A DNA stretch of 64,000 nucleotides, from the NCBI GenBank assembly GCA_007753915.1, contig CP036352.1, positions 496,001 through 560,000 on the forward strand, written 5' to 3'. Below the pieces are notes generated by a model that saw nothing but the letters and a program-made list of their open reading frames with translations, had not been told where the DNA came from and ran no database searches. The translations under genes and the position numbers were made by a program. Positions 52,421-61,965 of the stretch are shown here, piece after piece (within the stretch, counting starts at the first letter, position 1; every line of letters starts with the position of its first letter). This stretch comes from Phycisphaerae bacterium RAS2 (GTDB lineage: Bacteria > Planctomycetota > Phycisphaerae > UBA1845 > UTPLA1).

Positions 52421-54499
52421 ATGACTCTCCGGTTGTTCCGCGCCCTGGCAGTTTTCACCGCGATTCTCGTCACCCATGCAGCCTTCGCCGACGAAGGCAT
52501 GTGGCTGATCAACAAGCTTCCATCGAAGGAACTGAAGCAGCAATACAACTTCGAACCGACGGCGACCTGGACCGAGCACGTGCAGAAGTCGTGCGTTCGC
52601 ATCGGCGCCGGCGGCAGCGGCTCGTTTATCTCGCCCGATGGGCTGGTGATGACCAATCATCACGTCGCGTCGGATGCGATTCAGGACCTTTCCTCCGAGC
52701 AGCACGACTACATGGCCGACGGGTTTTACGCGGCGACGCACGAGGCCGAGCTGAAATGCCCGCACATGGAACTGACCGTGCTGCAGGAGATTCAGGAAAT
52801 CACCGACCGCGTCAACGCCGCCGTCAAGTCGGGAATGAGCGCGGCCGATGCCTTCGCCGCGCGGAAGAAGGCCATGTCGGAGATCGAGAAGGAGGCCCGC
52901 GAGCGATCGGGCCTGCAACCCGAAGTGGTCACGCTCTTCAACGGTGCGCGGTATGACTTGTACCTGTACAAGCGCTACACCGACGTGCGCCTGGTTTTCG
53001 CGCCCGAGGCGGGCATCGCCTTCTTCGGCGGCGACCTGGACAATTTCGAGTACCCGCGCTTCAACCTCGATGTCACGTTCCTGCGGGCCTACGAGAATGA
53101 CAAGCCGGCGAAGGTCGAGCACTACCTCAAATGGAGCAAGGCTGGCCCGAAGGACGGCGAACTGATCTTCGTCGCAGGCCACCCCGGTCGCACACAGCGC
53201 CTGTTCACGGTCGATCATCTGCGCTTTCTGCGCGACGTGCAGTTGCCGCTGACGCTGTCGTGTTACAACCAGCGCGAGATCGCGCTGAATCAGTTCATGG
53301 GGCGCAGCGAGGAGTATGGCCGCATCGGCAAGGAAGACCTGCTGGGGATTCAAAACTCGCGCAAGGCGTTCGGCGGCATCATCAACGGACTGCTGAATCC
53401 GCGGCTGATGAATCGCAAGATGGAGGCCGAGGCGGCGTTGCGTGAGTTCGTGCAGGCTGATCCGAAGCGGCGCGAGAAATACGCCGCGGGATGGGACAAA
53501 TTGAGCAAGGCGCTGGCCGAGGTTCAGTCGTTCTACACCGAGTACTTCATGCTCGAGAGCCGACGGGCGAGTCTCGGGCGGTATCACGATCTGGCGCGCA
53601 AGTTGATCCGCGCGGCGGACGAGAAGCGCAAGCCGGACGGTGAGCGGCTGACCGAATATCGCGATGCGAACCTGCCGACGCTGGAGCTGGATCTGTTCTC
53701 CGAGGCGCCGATCTACGACGCGTTGGAGCAGTTGCGGTTGGAGGACGGTCTGATCCGGCTCGGTCGGCACCTCGGCGGGGAGCACGAGGCCGTCGTGGCG
53801 GCGATGGGCGGCATGGACGCGGGCAGCCGGGCGGCGTCGCTGATCGGCGGGACGAAAATGAAAAATGTCTCGTTTCGACGGAAGCTGTACGAAGGCGGCA
53901 CGGCGGCGATTGCCGAGTGCAACGATCCGATGATTCAGTTCGCGCAGGCGCTGAACCCGGCGGCCCGGGCGCTGCGTGACAAGTACGAGAAGGTGTTCGA
54001 GAGCGTCGAGAAAGAAGCCTATGCAATGATCGCCAACGCGAAGTTCGAGAAAGACGGCGATCGCGTCTATCCCGACGCGACCTTCACGCTGCGGCTGGCG
54101 GTCGGCACAGTGGCGGGCTACCGCGACGGCAGCGAGACGATCCCGGCGATGACGGACATGGCCGGGCTGTACGCACGGGCGGCGCAGCACAAGGAGCGCG
54201 AGCCGTACAACCTGCCGAAGCGCTGGGCCGACGGCCGCAACAAGCTGGACCTCAAGACGCCGTTCAATTTTATCTCCACGAACGACATCATCGGCGGGAA
54301 TTCGGGCAGCCCGATGTTCAACCGCGATGGCGAGGTGACCGGCCTCGTGTTCGACGGGAACATCCACGGGCTGATCTGGGATTTCCAGTTTGACATGGAG
54401 AAGGCGCGGGCGGTAGGCGTGCATTCGCAGGCGATCATCGAGGCGCTCCGCAAGCTCTACGGCGCGGGCAAGCTGGCGGATGAAATCACAAAGGGGTGA
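52421..54499 (+). CDS. S46-family dipeptidyl-peptidase (DPP7/DPP11-like)
   Basis: A 692-aa exported serine peptidase that removes dipeptides from peptide N-termini in the periplasm. A signal peptide (LFRALAVFTAILVTHAAFA) precedes the chymotrypsin-like halves with His in SPDGLVMTNHHVASDA, Asp in FFGGDLDNFEYPRFN and Ser in GGNSGSPMFNRDG. The residue after FD in FDGNIH is Gly, the DPP7 state, whereas DPP11 has Arg; this hints at hydrophobic or broad P1 preference. AAAGGA lies 9 nt before ATG 52421. A terminator follows. Confidence 0.94.
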   Translation: MTLRLFRALAVFTAILVTHAAFADEGMWLINKLPSKELKQQYNFEPTATWTEHVQKSCVRIGAGGSGSFISPDGLVMTNHHVASDAIQDLSSEQHDYMADGFYAATHEAELKCPHMELTVLQEIQEITDRVNAAVKSGMSAADAFAARKKAMSEIEKEARERSGLQPEVVTLFNGARYDLYLYKRYTDVRLVFAPEAGIAFFGGDLDNFEYPRFNLDVTFLRAYENDKPAKVEHYLKWSKAGPKDGELIFVAGHPGRTQRLFTVDHLRFLRDVQLPLTLSCYNQREIALNQFMGRSEEYGRIGKEDLLGIQNSRKAFGGIINGLLNPRLMNRKMEAEAALREFVQADPKRREKYAAGWDKLSKALAEVQSFYTEYFMLESRRASLGRYHDLARKLIRAADEKRKPDGERLTEYRDANLPTLELDLFSEAPIYDALEQLRLEDGLIRLGRHLGGEHEAVVAAMGGMDAGSRAASLIGGTKMKNVSFRRKLYEGGTAAIAECNDPMIQFAQALNPAARALRDKYEKVFESVEKEAYAMIANAKFEKDGDRVYPDATFTLRLAVGTVAGYRDGSETIPAMTDMAGLYARAAQHKEREPYNLPKRWADGRNKLDLKTPFNFISTNDIIGGNSGSPMFNRDGEVTGLVFDGNIHGLIWDFQFDMEKARAVGVHSQAIIEALRKLYGAGKLADEITKG

Positions 54500-54527
54500 T
54501 TCCGCAGGAACCTTTTGGAGCAAGTCC

Positions 54528-54557
54528 AAAGCCCCAGGCAAATGCCTGGGGCTTTTT
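54528..54557. terminator. Intrinsic terminator between convergent genes
   Basis: Stem GCCCCAGGCA/TGCCTGGGGC with a 2-nt loop core, flanked by AAA on the left and TTTTT on the right. It ends both the S46 gene (to 54499) and, on the opposite strand, the M2 peptidase gene (to 54585). Confidence 0.92.
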
Positions 54558-54584
54558 CATGCGCGATCGCGATATGAATCCGGA

Positions 54585-56291
54585 CTACTTCACGAACTGC
54601 GCTGCGAAGTACTTCGCCGTGAGCGGCTCGCCCGTCGCCTGACGCGTCAGGTCGTTCCACGAATACAAATTGCCCGGGCCGAAGATGTTTTTCTTCAGAT
54701 AATCGCCCGCTTCCTTTCGCCCGGCGAAACAGGTCTTGGCCGGGTTGTCCAGCCCCAGCGCCTTCGTGGCGATGTGGTGATGCACCTGGCACCCGAACAG
54801 ATCACCCATCATGTAACTGTGGTAATAGACCGGCGCGGTGACGATGTGAATCTTCGCGGCGTAATCCGGGCGACCGATTTTCTCCGGCGGGCGCAGCATC
54901 TGGTACTTCGCCTTGAGCGACCACCACAGCTTGCCCAGGTCCTGATCGGGATCGTTGTACATGCCGTGTTCGAAGCGCATCATCACCTGCGCCCAGCGCG
55001 CGAAGATGAGCTTCTCCCGCCGCAGGCTGCGCTTGGCCGTCTCGGCGGCAGCCGCGGCTTCTTCGGGTGACATCTTCAGCACGCTGCGGAAGAAGTCTTC
55101 GTTCTTCACCATGGCGCCCATCATCATCGCGTAGCCTTCGGTGGTGATGCTGTGCGACGCCTCGTGCAGCAGGAACGGCACGTCTTTCGCCACATACTTG
55201 TCATAAACGGCATGACCCAATTCATGCACGAGCGTATCGGCCCAGTAGAGATTGGGTTTGAGATTGCAAAGCACACGCACGTTCTGATCGCGGTCGAGGC
55301 TCGTGCTGAAGGCGTGCGGGCTCTTGCCCGGCTTCTCGTACAAATCGCTGCGCTGGAGAATGTCGTCGGCCTCCAGCCCCATGCCCGCGTAGTAGCGGCG
55401 CGTCATGTCCAGCAGATCAACCTTCGCGTAGAGGTCGTCGAGGTTGACGCCGCCGGGCATCTCGGGCACCGCCTGAAAGAACAGATCGCCGAAATGCCAC
55501 GGCCGCAGTTCCTCCTGCGCGACCTTGAATCGCTTCGCCATGGCTTGATCGATGGCCATCTTCTCGATGGCAAAGGGCCGGCGCGTCAATTCGTCCAGCT
55601 CGTCGAACAACTTGAGCAACTGCGCCTCGTCGATCTCCTGAAGCGCTAGGCGCATCGCGTAGAAGTTGCGGAAACCCAGCTTGCGGGCCAGTTCGTTCCG
55701 CATTTTCACGAGTTCCTTCAGGGGGCCTGCGATCTTGTCACCGACGGCCATGTACCCTTTCCACGCCTCCTCGGCTTCGCTGCTCGTCTTCGAGTCCGAC
55801 AGGATCTGACGCACGTCGTTCTCGGTGACATCTTTGCCCGCGACCCGGCTGCGGTGCGTGTTGAACAGTTTCTCGACCTGCGTCTCGATCGCGACGATCT
55901 TCTTCTGCAATTCCGGGTCGGCTTGCCCCGGCAGGTGCGCGCGATACATCACGTCCAGCTGCCGCTGCAACACCGGATCGCCCATCGCGGGGCCTTCCTT
56001 CAATGCCTTGAGCTGCGCGAACACGGCCTTGTCGGCGTGCAGCTCCACCAGCGCGGTTTCGGCCGATTCCTTCCGCTTGAACGCCGCGTCGGACCCGCCC
56101 GTGTTCGCCTCCCACCAGGCCGTCGCCGACTCGATGTAGAGCGGCTTGTACTTTTTGACATACGCCTCCAGCAGCGGGCGAAACTCGTCGTCGGGCGACT
56201 GCTTCGGCTGCGCCGCAGCGGTGGACGCGCCGATTGCCGCGGCGGCAAGCATGATCAATGTCAAAATGTGAATCGAAAACATGCGGGACAT
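54585..56291 (-). CDS. M2-family peptidyl-dipeptidase (ACE-like)
   Basis: A 568-aa exported zinc metallopeptidase related to angiotensin-converting enzyme, removing C-terminal dipeptides. A signal peptide (FSIHILTLIMLAAAAIGAS) precedes the body. The HEXXH zinc motif is HELGHAVYDKY and the third ligand Glu is in LHEASHSITTEG. The middle LGFRNFYAMRLALQEID and the C-terminal region follow family length. AGGAGGA is 6-7 nt before ATG 56291. Together with the S46 peptidase next door it points to extracytoplasmic peptide degradation. Confidence 0.93.
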   Translation of the reverse strand: MSRMFSIHILTLIMLAAAAIGASTAAAQPKQSPDDEFRPLLEAYVKKYKPLYIESATAWWEANTGGSDAAFKRKESAETALVELHADKAVFAQLKALKEGPAMGDPVLQRQLDVMYRAHLPGQADPELQKKIVAIETQVEKLFNTHRSRVAGKDVTENDVRQILSDSKTSSEAEEAWKGYMAVGDKIAGPLKELVKMRNELARKLGFRNFYAMRLALQEIDEAQLLKLFDELDELTRRPFAIEKMAIDQAMAKRFKVAQEELRPWHFGDLFFQAVPEMPGGVNLDDLYAKVDLLDMTRRYYAGMGLEADDILQRSDLYEKPGKSPHAFSTSLDRDQNVRVLCNLKPNLYWADTLVHELGHAVYDKYVAKDVPFLLHEASHSITTEGYAMMMGAMVKNEDFFRSVLKMSPEEAAAAAETAKRSLRREKLIFARWAQVMMRFEHGMYNDPDQDLGKLWWSLKAKYQMLRPPEKIGRPDYAAKIHIVTAPVYYHSYMMGDLFGCQVHHHIATKALGLDNPAKTCFAGRKEAGDYLKKNIFGPGNLYSWNDLTRQATGEPLTAKYFAAQFVK

Positions 56292-56380
56292 GGGTTCCTC
56301 CTGGGGCCGTCGCGGCCCGGCGGGCGGATTATACCGGCGGTCGATGCGCCGGCAGCATGGCCAGCGGGCTTCGGGTGCTG

Positions 56381-57826
56381 CTAATCGCGCTCCAGCATCG
56401 CAAAAAATCCGCCATCCCAGTCCGGCCCGGGCAGCGTCAGATGCGACTGGGCCGCATGCCAGTCGGGGAAGGTCGCGCTGAACCACGCGATCTGGTCTTC
56501 GTTTTCTTCGCGCTCGATGGAGCAGGTGGAGTAGAGAATTCGCGTGGTCGGCCCGGCCAGCGCCGCCGCCTTCGTCAGCACGTCGCGCTGTATCGCGATG
56601 AGTTCGAGCAGATGCTTGTGGCTCGCCCGATGTCGCGCCTCGGGCCGACGCCCCAGCACACCCGTGTTGCTGCACGGCGCATCGACCAGAATCACATCGA
56701 CGGGGCGAACCGGCTCGCGCAGGGTTGCTTCGAGCGACGGCATCGTCGTCGTCCGTACACTGGTCAGCCCCAGCCGCGCGGCGCTGGCGGTCACGGCTTC
56801 CAGCTTGCGATCATCGACATCCGTCGCGATGACATCGCCCTGGTTGTTCATGCACTCGGCTGCCTGCGTCGCCTTGGTCCCCAGCCCTGCGCACAAGTCC
56901 AGCACCACCTGCCCCGGTTGGAGGCCTGCCGATTCCAGGACCATCTGCGCCGTGGCGTCCTGCGGTTGGCATAATCCCTCGGCAATCTCCGGGACATCGA
57001 CGGCATGGATCGGGCGGTGCGCAGCCATCGAACTCGCCTCTTCGGGATCATGCGGCGGCGGTTCGCCCGTTCGCCCGCGCACGATCACCGCTCGCGCCTC
57101 GGTGATGCACTCCGCCGTCAATCCGCGTTTGTGCAGGCGCTCGATCAGCGATTCCGGCGACACACGTGTCCGATTCGCGCGAAGCACCAGCGGCCGACGG
57201 AATTGTCCCGCTTCGCAGATTTGTCGCGCGAGCGCTGGCTTGAATCGCCGGTGCCACCGCTCGACGAGATACATCGGGTGACCCGTCGCCGCGACGAGCC
57301 ACTCGAGCGGCCGCCGCACCGGATCGGGAAACACGTCTTCATTGAAAAGCCTCCCGCGCTGCTCATCCAGCGGAAGGTATCGCCGCGGGTCGGGTGCGTC
57401 GGGCCGCGCGATCACGTCTCCGCGCGCCGCCGAAATCTTGCGCAGCACGGCGTTGACGGTGTCCGCGGTGCCTTTTCCATATCGCATTGCCAGTCGAACG
57501 GTTTGATCGACCGCCGCGTGATCGGGCACGCGATCCAACCAGCAGAGTTGATACACCCCCAGTGCGAACGCCGTGCGAATGCTCGGACGCACACCGCCCC
57601 AGCGGCCGCGAAAATAGTGTGCCGCCAGATGCTCGCAGGTGATTCGGTGCCGCGTCACCCCCAGCACGAGTTCCGCCGTCAGCGCCGCGTCGGCCTGCGC
57701 GAAGGCAGACTCTGACTCGAGCCCTGCCAGCAAGTCGCGCGACGCTGATTCACCGTCGTACAACTCGCGCAGAATGCGCGCCGCTTTCTCGCGCGCCTCC
57801 GATGCCGGTTGTCGCGCTTGCTTCAT
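56381..57826 (-). CDS. 16S rRNA (cytosine-5)-methyltransferase RsmB-like
   Basis: A 481-aa protein. The N-terminal 150 residues are a NusB-like RNA-binding domain; the C-terminal half is a Rossmann methyltransferase with SAM motif VLDLCAGLGTKATQAAE, catalytic VDAPCSNTGVLGRRPEARHR and second Cys in YSTCSIEREENE. This layout is RsmB, which modifies C967 of 16S rRNA. ATG 57826 overlaps the fmt stop (ATGA). The def-fmt-rsmB order is conserved in bacteria. Confidence 0.93.
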   Translation of the reverse strand: MKQARQPASEAREKAARILRELYDGESASRDLLAGLESESAFAQADAALTAELVLGVTRHRITCEHLAAHYFRGRWGGVRPSIRTAFALGVYQLCWLDRVPDHAAVDQTVRLAMRYGKGTADTVNAVLRKISAARGDVIARPDAPDPRRYLPLDEQRGRLFNEDVFPDPVRRPLEWLVAATGHPMYLVERWHRRFKPALARQICEAGQFRRPLVLRANRTRVSPESLIERLHKRGLTAECITEARAVIVRGRTGEPPPHDPEEASSMAAHRPIHAVDVPEIAEGLCQPQDATAQMVLESAGLQPGQVVLDLCAGLGTKATQAAECMNNQGDVIATDVDDRKLEAVTASAARLGLTSVRTTTMPSLEATLREPVRPVDVILVDAPCSNTGVLGRRPEARHRASHKHLLELIAIQRDVLTKAAALAGPTTRILYSTCSIEREENEDQIAWFSATFPDWHAAQSHLTLPGPDWDGGFFAMLERD

Positions 57827-58782
57827 TCCCCCGGCTCGATGGGCACGAAACGATCGCCCGGTTGAACCCGCCGGCCATTCACGAAATCCTGCCACGCCAT
57901 CAGCCGCCCACCGGCGGGCTTGATTTCCAGGATCATCAAGTCACCATCCGTCGCGGCGACGCTCATCACGTCGCTGATCGCGCCAGGCTCGCCGCCGCTG
58001 CCGCGCCCCTCATAGCAAATCGCCCGCGCAATCGTCACGCGCTCATCGCGCTTTCCATCGTGACTGACAAACCGACAATTCGCGCCGGGCCACGACCACA
58101 GTCCGCACATGCGATTCGCCAGCGCGGCTGCCGGCGCGTCGAACCGGATCATTCCATCCGCCTTGTTGAGTTTGCGCGCTCGGGTCGCCGCCGATTCGTC
58201 CTGCGGCGTGCCCGGCGTGCGCGGATCGCGCGACAGAAGCTCCAACGCCGCGCGCACGGCATCGCATCCGATGTGCGCCAGGCGATCGTGCAACTCATCG
58301 GCCGTTTCGTCCGCCCCGATCGCCGTGCGCCGCTGCGTCAGGATCGGCCCGGCGTCCATGCGATCTTCAAGTCGAAACACCGTCACGCCGGCCTCGTCGT
58401 CGCCGTTGATGACCGACCATTGCACCGGCGCCGCACCGCGCCACGCCGGCAACAGCGATCCGTGCAGGTTCACCGTGCCCGCCGGAAACGCCCCGCGAAC
58501 CTCCGGCCCGATCTTCTGGCCGTACGCGACGACGTAGCCGAGGTCGGCCTTGCATGCCGCGATGCGCGCCACGGCATCGGGGGCGTTGATGTCTTCGGGC
58601 GTGAAGATCGGCAGCCCGGCCTCCTCCGCCGCCTGCTTGATGATCGTGGGCGTCGTTTCGAGATTTCGTCCGCGCGGGCGGTCCGGCTGCGTGACGACCA
58701 GCGCAATGTCGTGGCGATCCCCTCGAATGGAGTCAAACGTCGGCAAACCGAATCGCCCCGTTCCGAAGAAAACGATTCGCAT
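57823..58782 (-). CDS. fmt: Methionyl-tRNA formyltransferase
   Basis: A 319-aa enzyme that formylates initiator Met-tRNA with 10-formyl-THF. N-terminus RIVFFGTGRFGLPTFDSI, folate-binding/catalytic NLHGSLLPAWRGAAPVQWSVINGDDEAGVT with active-site Asn, His and Asp (RMDAGPI), and a C-terminal OB-like domain. ATG 58782 gives the family N-terminus with AGGG 7 nt upstream; ATG 58800, which overlaps the def stop as ATGA, is an alternative. Confidence 0.95.
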   Translation of the reverse strand: MRIVFFGTGRFGLPTFDSIRGDRHDIALVVTQPDRPRGRNLETTPTIIKQAAEEAGLPIFTPEDINAPDAVARIAACKADLGYVVAYGQKIGPEVRGAFPAGTVNLHGSLLPAWRGAAPVQWSVINGDDEAGVTVFRLEDRMDAGPILTQRRTAIGADETADELHDRLAHIGCDAVRAALELLSRDPRTPGTPQDESAATRARKLNKADGMIRFDAPAAALANRMCGLWSWPGANCRFVSHDGKRDERVTIARAICYEGRGSGGEPGAISDVMSVAATDGDLMILEIKPAGGRLMAWQDFVNGRRVQPGDRFVPIEPGE

Positions 58783-58796
58783 GGTCCGTCCCTCGT

Positions 58797-59330
58797 TCAT
58801 CGAGCCGCGGATTTCTTCGGCTTGCCTTCGAGCTGCTTGAGGGCGCGACGATTGGCAATCTTGTCCGCTTCCGACATGTTGTCGATGATCAGCTTCCCGT
58901 TGAGATGGTCCATCTCGTGCTGCCAGCAGCGGGCCGCGAGCTCGGTGCCGGAGCGCTCGAAGGTCTTGCCCGTCAGGTCCTGTGCGTGCAGCAGGCAGGT
59001 CGCCGCGCGATGCATCTGAACGGTGACGTCCGGCAGCGACAGGCAGCCCTCCTCGCCCTCCACGTCGCCGGCCAGTTCCGACAGTTCCGGGTTGACGCAC
59101 ACGCAGTCGTCGCCCGGTTCGCCTGTTACGTTGAAGACAAATAGCCGCAGGCTCAACCCCACCTGTGGTGCGGCCAGCCCGATGCCCTTGTGTTGACGCA
59201 TCAGGTCCAGCATGCGGGCGGCGATCTTCACGAGCATGCCGTCAAATCGCTCGACCCGCGCTGCCGTGCGGCGCAAGACCGGGTCGGGATGCAGGACCAG
59301 TTCGAGTCGGGATGGATCGATTTCCTTCAA
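58797..59330 (-). CDS. def: Peptide deformylase
   Basis: A 177-aa metalloenzyme that removes the formyl group from nascent proteins. All three motifs are present: GIGLAAPQVG, EGCLSLP (metal Cys) and QHEMDHLNG (metal His and catalytic Glu). The C-terminus is extended by a short Lys/Ala tail. Its stop lies close to fmt, so the deformylase-formyltransferase pair is co-expressed. Confidence 0.96.
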   Translation of the reverse strand: MKEIDPSRLELVLHPDPVLRRTAARVERFDGMLVKIAARMLDLMRQHKGIGLAAPQVGLSLRLFVFNVTGEPGDDCVCVNPELSELAGDVEGEEGCLSLPDVTVQMHRAATCLLHAQDLTGKTFERSGTELAARCWQHEMDHLNGKLIIDNMSEADKIANRRALKQLEGKPKKSAAR

Positions 59331-59518
59331 TTCGGGATTCCTTCATCGGGCCAACGCCTGATAATCATCTTAGCCCGGCCCGCCAATCACTCGCAAATCG
59401 CGGCGAGCGGTCGATCATTGGCGTTGACCACCTAACGGCAGGCCGCAAGACTTGATAGAATGGAGCGTTTGACCCTTCGTTGTCGCCGAACTCGGTGTCG
59501 CCCCGGAGCGCGCTGCGA

Positions 59519-61018
59519 ATGACTGACCATGCCCAACCGCCGGCCGGACCAACAGCCGATGCGCCGGCGATTGCGCGCTGGGTCACTCCGCCGGAGAATC
59601 GGACGAAGGCCCGACGGTTCTTCGAACACGCCAAGAAGGCGGCCGAGACACGCAACTACGACTACGCGGTCAAGCTCTATACCGACGGGCTGGCGCTGTG
59701 GCCCGATGCGATGGACGATGGACTGAAGCCGCTGCGGGTCGTGGCGACGGCCCGGAAGCTGGACGGCGGAAAGCCGGCCGGGTTTCTCGAGTCGCGCCGG
59801 CGGGCCATCTCGGGCAAGGACTTTCTCAAGAATCTGAACAACGCCCTGTACCTGTTCGGCCTGGATCCGACCCACGTCGGTCACATGGAGCAGATTCTGT
59901 ACCTGGCGGCGGCGGCGAAGTGCGACCGCGTCGTCCAGTGGATCGCCCCCGTCCTGGCAGACGCCTATCACAACGCGAAGAAACAGGCCGAGAGTCACTA
60001 TTCCAAGACATGTGAGGCCATGAACGTCGCGGCCGATCTGGCGATGACCGTGCAGGAAGACGCGATTGCGATGGACATTCTGAACGCTGCCATCGCTGTG
60101 TCGCAGTCCTGGGTCGAGCACTATCCCAATTCGACCGACGCCCCGCGCGCCCGCAGCAACGCAACGGGCAAGCTGACCATTGTGAAGGGTCGTTTCGATC
60201 GCGGGGACAATTTCACCGAGTCCCTCAAGGACGCCGAGGGCCAAGCCGATATCCGCGATCGCGCCCGCACGGTTCACATCCCCGACCGCGCGCAGGAACT
60301 GATCGCCAAGGCACGCAAGGAGTACGAGGCCAATCCGCAGGTTGTCGGCAAGCTCACCGCGCTGGTCGAACGCATGCTGGCGGGCGAGGACGCGGCCATG
60401 GAGAACGAAGCCATCGCGCTGCTGGAAAAGGAGTACGCCGCCGCCGGAAACTACGCCTTCAAGGTCAAGGCCGACGAGATTCGCGTGCGCCAGTGGGACC
60501 GTCACCGCCGCGAACTGGCCAATCGCCTCAAGGCGGATCCGAACAACGCCGCGCTGAAGGAGGAATTCTCCCGCGCGACGGCCGATCAGCTTCAGCGCGA
60601 GATCGCCATCCTCGAAGAGCGCGCCGCAGAGTATCCGACGGAAATGCGTTTGCGTTTCCAGCTTGCCATGCGTCTGTACCAGGCCGGCCGGCTCGACGAG
60701 GCCATTCCGCTGTTTCAAATGGCCCAGGCCGATGGACGCAGCCGCACGGAAAGCCGGCTCTTCATTGGGCGGTGTTTTCTCGACAAAGGCTTTCACGAAC
60801 AAGCCGTCGGCACGCTTCAAAAGGCCCTGGAGGACGCCGATACAACGACCGGCCGATTGGCTCTGGAGCTTAATTACTGGCTGGGCAGGAGTTTGGAGGC
60901 GATGGGCGACCTGGCGCAGGCCCGCCAGCGCTATGGCCATTTAATCACACTCGATTATAATTTCCGCGATGCCCGCCAGCGGCTGGAGCAGCTGGTAAGC
61001 GGGAATCATCAGCAATAG
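59519..61018 (+). CDS. TPR-repeat protein
   Basis: A 499-aa soluble protein. Tetratricopeptide-like units appear near both ends (TKARRFFEHAKKAAETRNYDYAVKLYTDGLALWPD; MRLRFQLAMRLYQAGRLDEAIPLFQMAQAD and ALELNYWLGRSLEAMGDLAQARQRYGHLITLD). The central part is charged and helical, probably coiled coil (EIRVRQWDRHRRELANRL). No signal peptide. ATG 59519 is preferred over a frame from 59480. Function is unknown; likely a scaffold. It precedes rpsT by 57 nt. Confidence 0.82.
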   Translation: MTDHAQPPAGPTADAPAIARWVTPPENRTKARRFFEHAKKAAETRNYDYAVKLYTDGLALWPDAMDDGLKPLRVVATARKLDGGKPAGFLESRRRAISGKDFLKNLNNALYLFGLDPTHVGHMEQILYLAAAAKCDRVVQWIAPVLADAYHNAKKQAESHYSKTCEAMNVAADLAMTVQEDAIAMDILNAAIAVSQSWVEHYPNSTDAPRARSNATGKLTIVKGRFDRGDNFTESLKDAEGQADIRDRARTVHIPDRAQELIAKARKEYEANPQVVGKLTALVERMLAGEDAAMENEAIALLEKEYAAAGNYAFKVKADEIRVRQWDRHRRELANRLKADPNNAALKEEFSRATADQLQREIAILEERAAEYPTEMRLRFQLAMRLYQAGRLDEAIPLFQMAQADGRSRTESRLFIGRCFLDKGFHEQAVGTLQKALEDADTTTGRLALELNYWLGRSLEAMGDLAQARQRYGHLITLDYNFRDARQRLEQLVSGNHQQ

Positions 61019-61075
61019 GAACATCTTGGAACGAAAGTGCCCGGTCAGGACCGGGTTAGACCAACGGAGCAATCA

Positions 61076-61351
61076 GTGGCCAGATCACTCTCGTCGATGA
61101 AACGCCTGCGGCAGAACAAGCGCCGCGCCGCCCGGAACGCCGCTCGCAAGAGCGTCATCAAGAATCAGCTTCGCAAGGTAAAGGACGCGCTGGGCAAGAA
61201 GGACGCCCCGGCTGCCGATTCGCTCTTTCGGGAAACCGTCAAGGTTCTGGATCGCAGCGCCAACCGCGGCGCGATTCATCCCAACACCGCCGCCCGCCGC
61301 AAGAGCCGGCTGGCCAAGCGCCTCAACGCGCTCAAGGGTGGGAAGAAGTAG
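61076..61351 (+). CDS. rpsT: 30S ribosomal protein S20
   Basis: A 91-aa, Lys/Arg-rich small-subunit protein that binds 16S rRNA. The N-terminus ARSLSSMKRLRQNKRRAARNAARKS and C-terminus GAIHPNTAARRKSRLAKRLNALK are typical. GTG 61076 has CGGAG 6 nt upstream and decides the start. It is 21 nt upstream of the TlyA-like methyltransferase gene and probably co-transcribed. Confidence 0.95.
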   Translation: MARSLSSMKRLRQNKRRAARNAARKSVIKNQLRKVKDALGKKDAPAADSLFRETVKVLDRSANRGAIHPNTAARRKSRLAKRLNALKGGKK

Positions 61352-61372
61352 GGCGGCTGGGAGCCACCAGCC

Positions 61373-61945
61373 GTGACCGGTCCATTTGTCTCTCGCGGGG
61401 GGGAGAAACTCCATCACGCGCTCGAAGCATTCAGCTTGTCGCCGGCGGGATTGGTCTGCGCCGATCTGGGCTGTTCGACCGGCGGATTCACTGATTGTCT
61501 AATTCAGCACGGCGCGGCCAGGGTCTATGCCGTGGACCGCGGCTACGGCGTCCTCGCGGCGTCGCTTCGAAGTGATTCGCGCGTGGTCCTGTTCGAGCGG
61601 ACCGACGCCCTGCGGGTGCATCTTCCAGAGCTCGTGAATCTCGTGACCATCGACGCCGGCTGGACGCGCCAGGCGCTCATCCTTCCCGCGGCAGTGCGGC
61701 TGCTCGCGCCGGGCGGGCGAATCCTGACACTTGTCAAACCACAATACGAGGCTTCAGCAGACCGGTTGCGCGACGGCGTTCTGCCAGACGAACAGATTGA
61801 ATCCGTGATCGCGCCGATCCGCGCGAGCCTGGCCGCGATGAAGCTGTCGCTGCTTGGCGAGACCCCCAGTCCGATCCGCGGACAGGGCGGGAATCAGGAG
61901 CTGCTTTGGCTGATTGCGACAGCGCCCGGTACCGCCGGCTCCTGA
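61373..61945 (+). CDS. TlyA/FtsJ-like rRNA methyltransferase lacking the S4 domain
   Basis: A 190-aa SAM-dependent methyltransferase. The core matches the TlyA catalytic domain: FVSRGGEKLHHALEAF, SAM motif DLGCSTGGFTDCLIQHGA, VYAVDRGYG, VNLVTIDAGW and LVKPQYEA. Known TlyA 2'-O-methylates rRNA and has an N-terminal S4 RNA-binding domain; here the protein starts where that domain ends, so RNA recognition must differ. GTG 61373 is the likely start, following rpsT closely. Confidence 0.88.
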   Translation: MTGPFVSRGGEKLHHALEAFSLSPAGLVCADLGCSTGGFTDCLIQHGAARVYAVDRGYGVLAASLRSDSRVVLFERTDALRVHLPELVNLVTIDAGWTRQALILPAAVRLLAPGGRILTLVKPQYEASADRLRDGVLPDEQIESVIAPIRASLAAMKLSLLGETPSPIRGQGGNQELLWLIATAPGTAGS

Positions 61946-61965
61946 CGACTCGCCATGGCGTCTGG

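Noticed and set aside
52403-54541. A 712-residue minus-strand open frame
   Set aside because: It is antisense to the S46 peptidase, which has full catalytic motifs; its composition is typical of shadow frames.
59432-60940. A 502-residue minus-strand frame opposite the TPR protein
   Set aside because: The TPR protein has recognisable repeats; the antisense frame has none.
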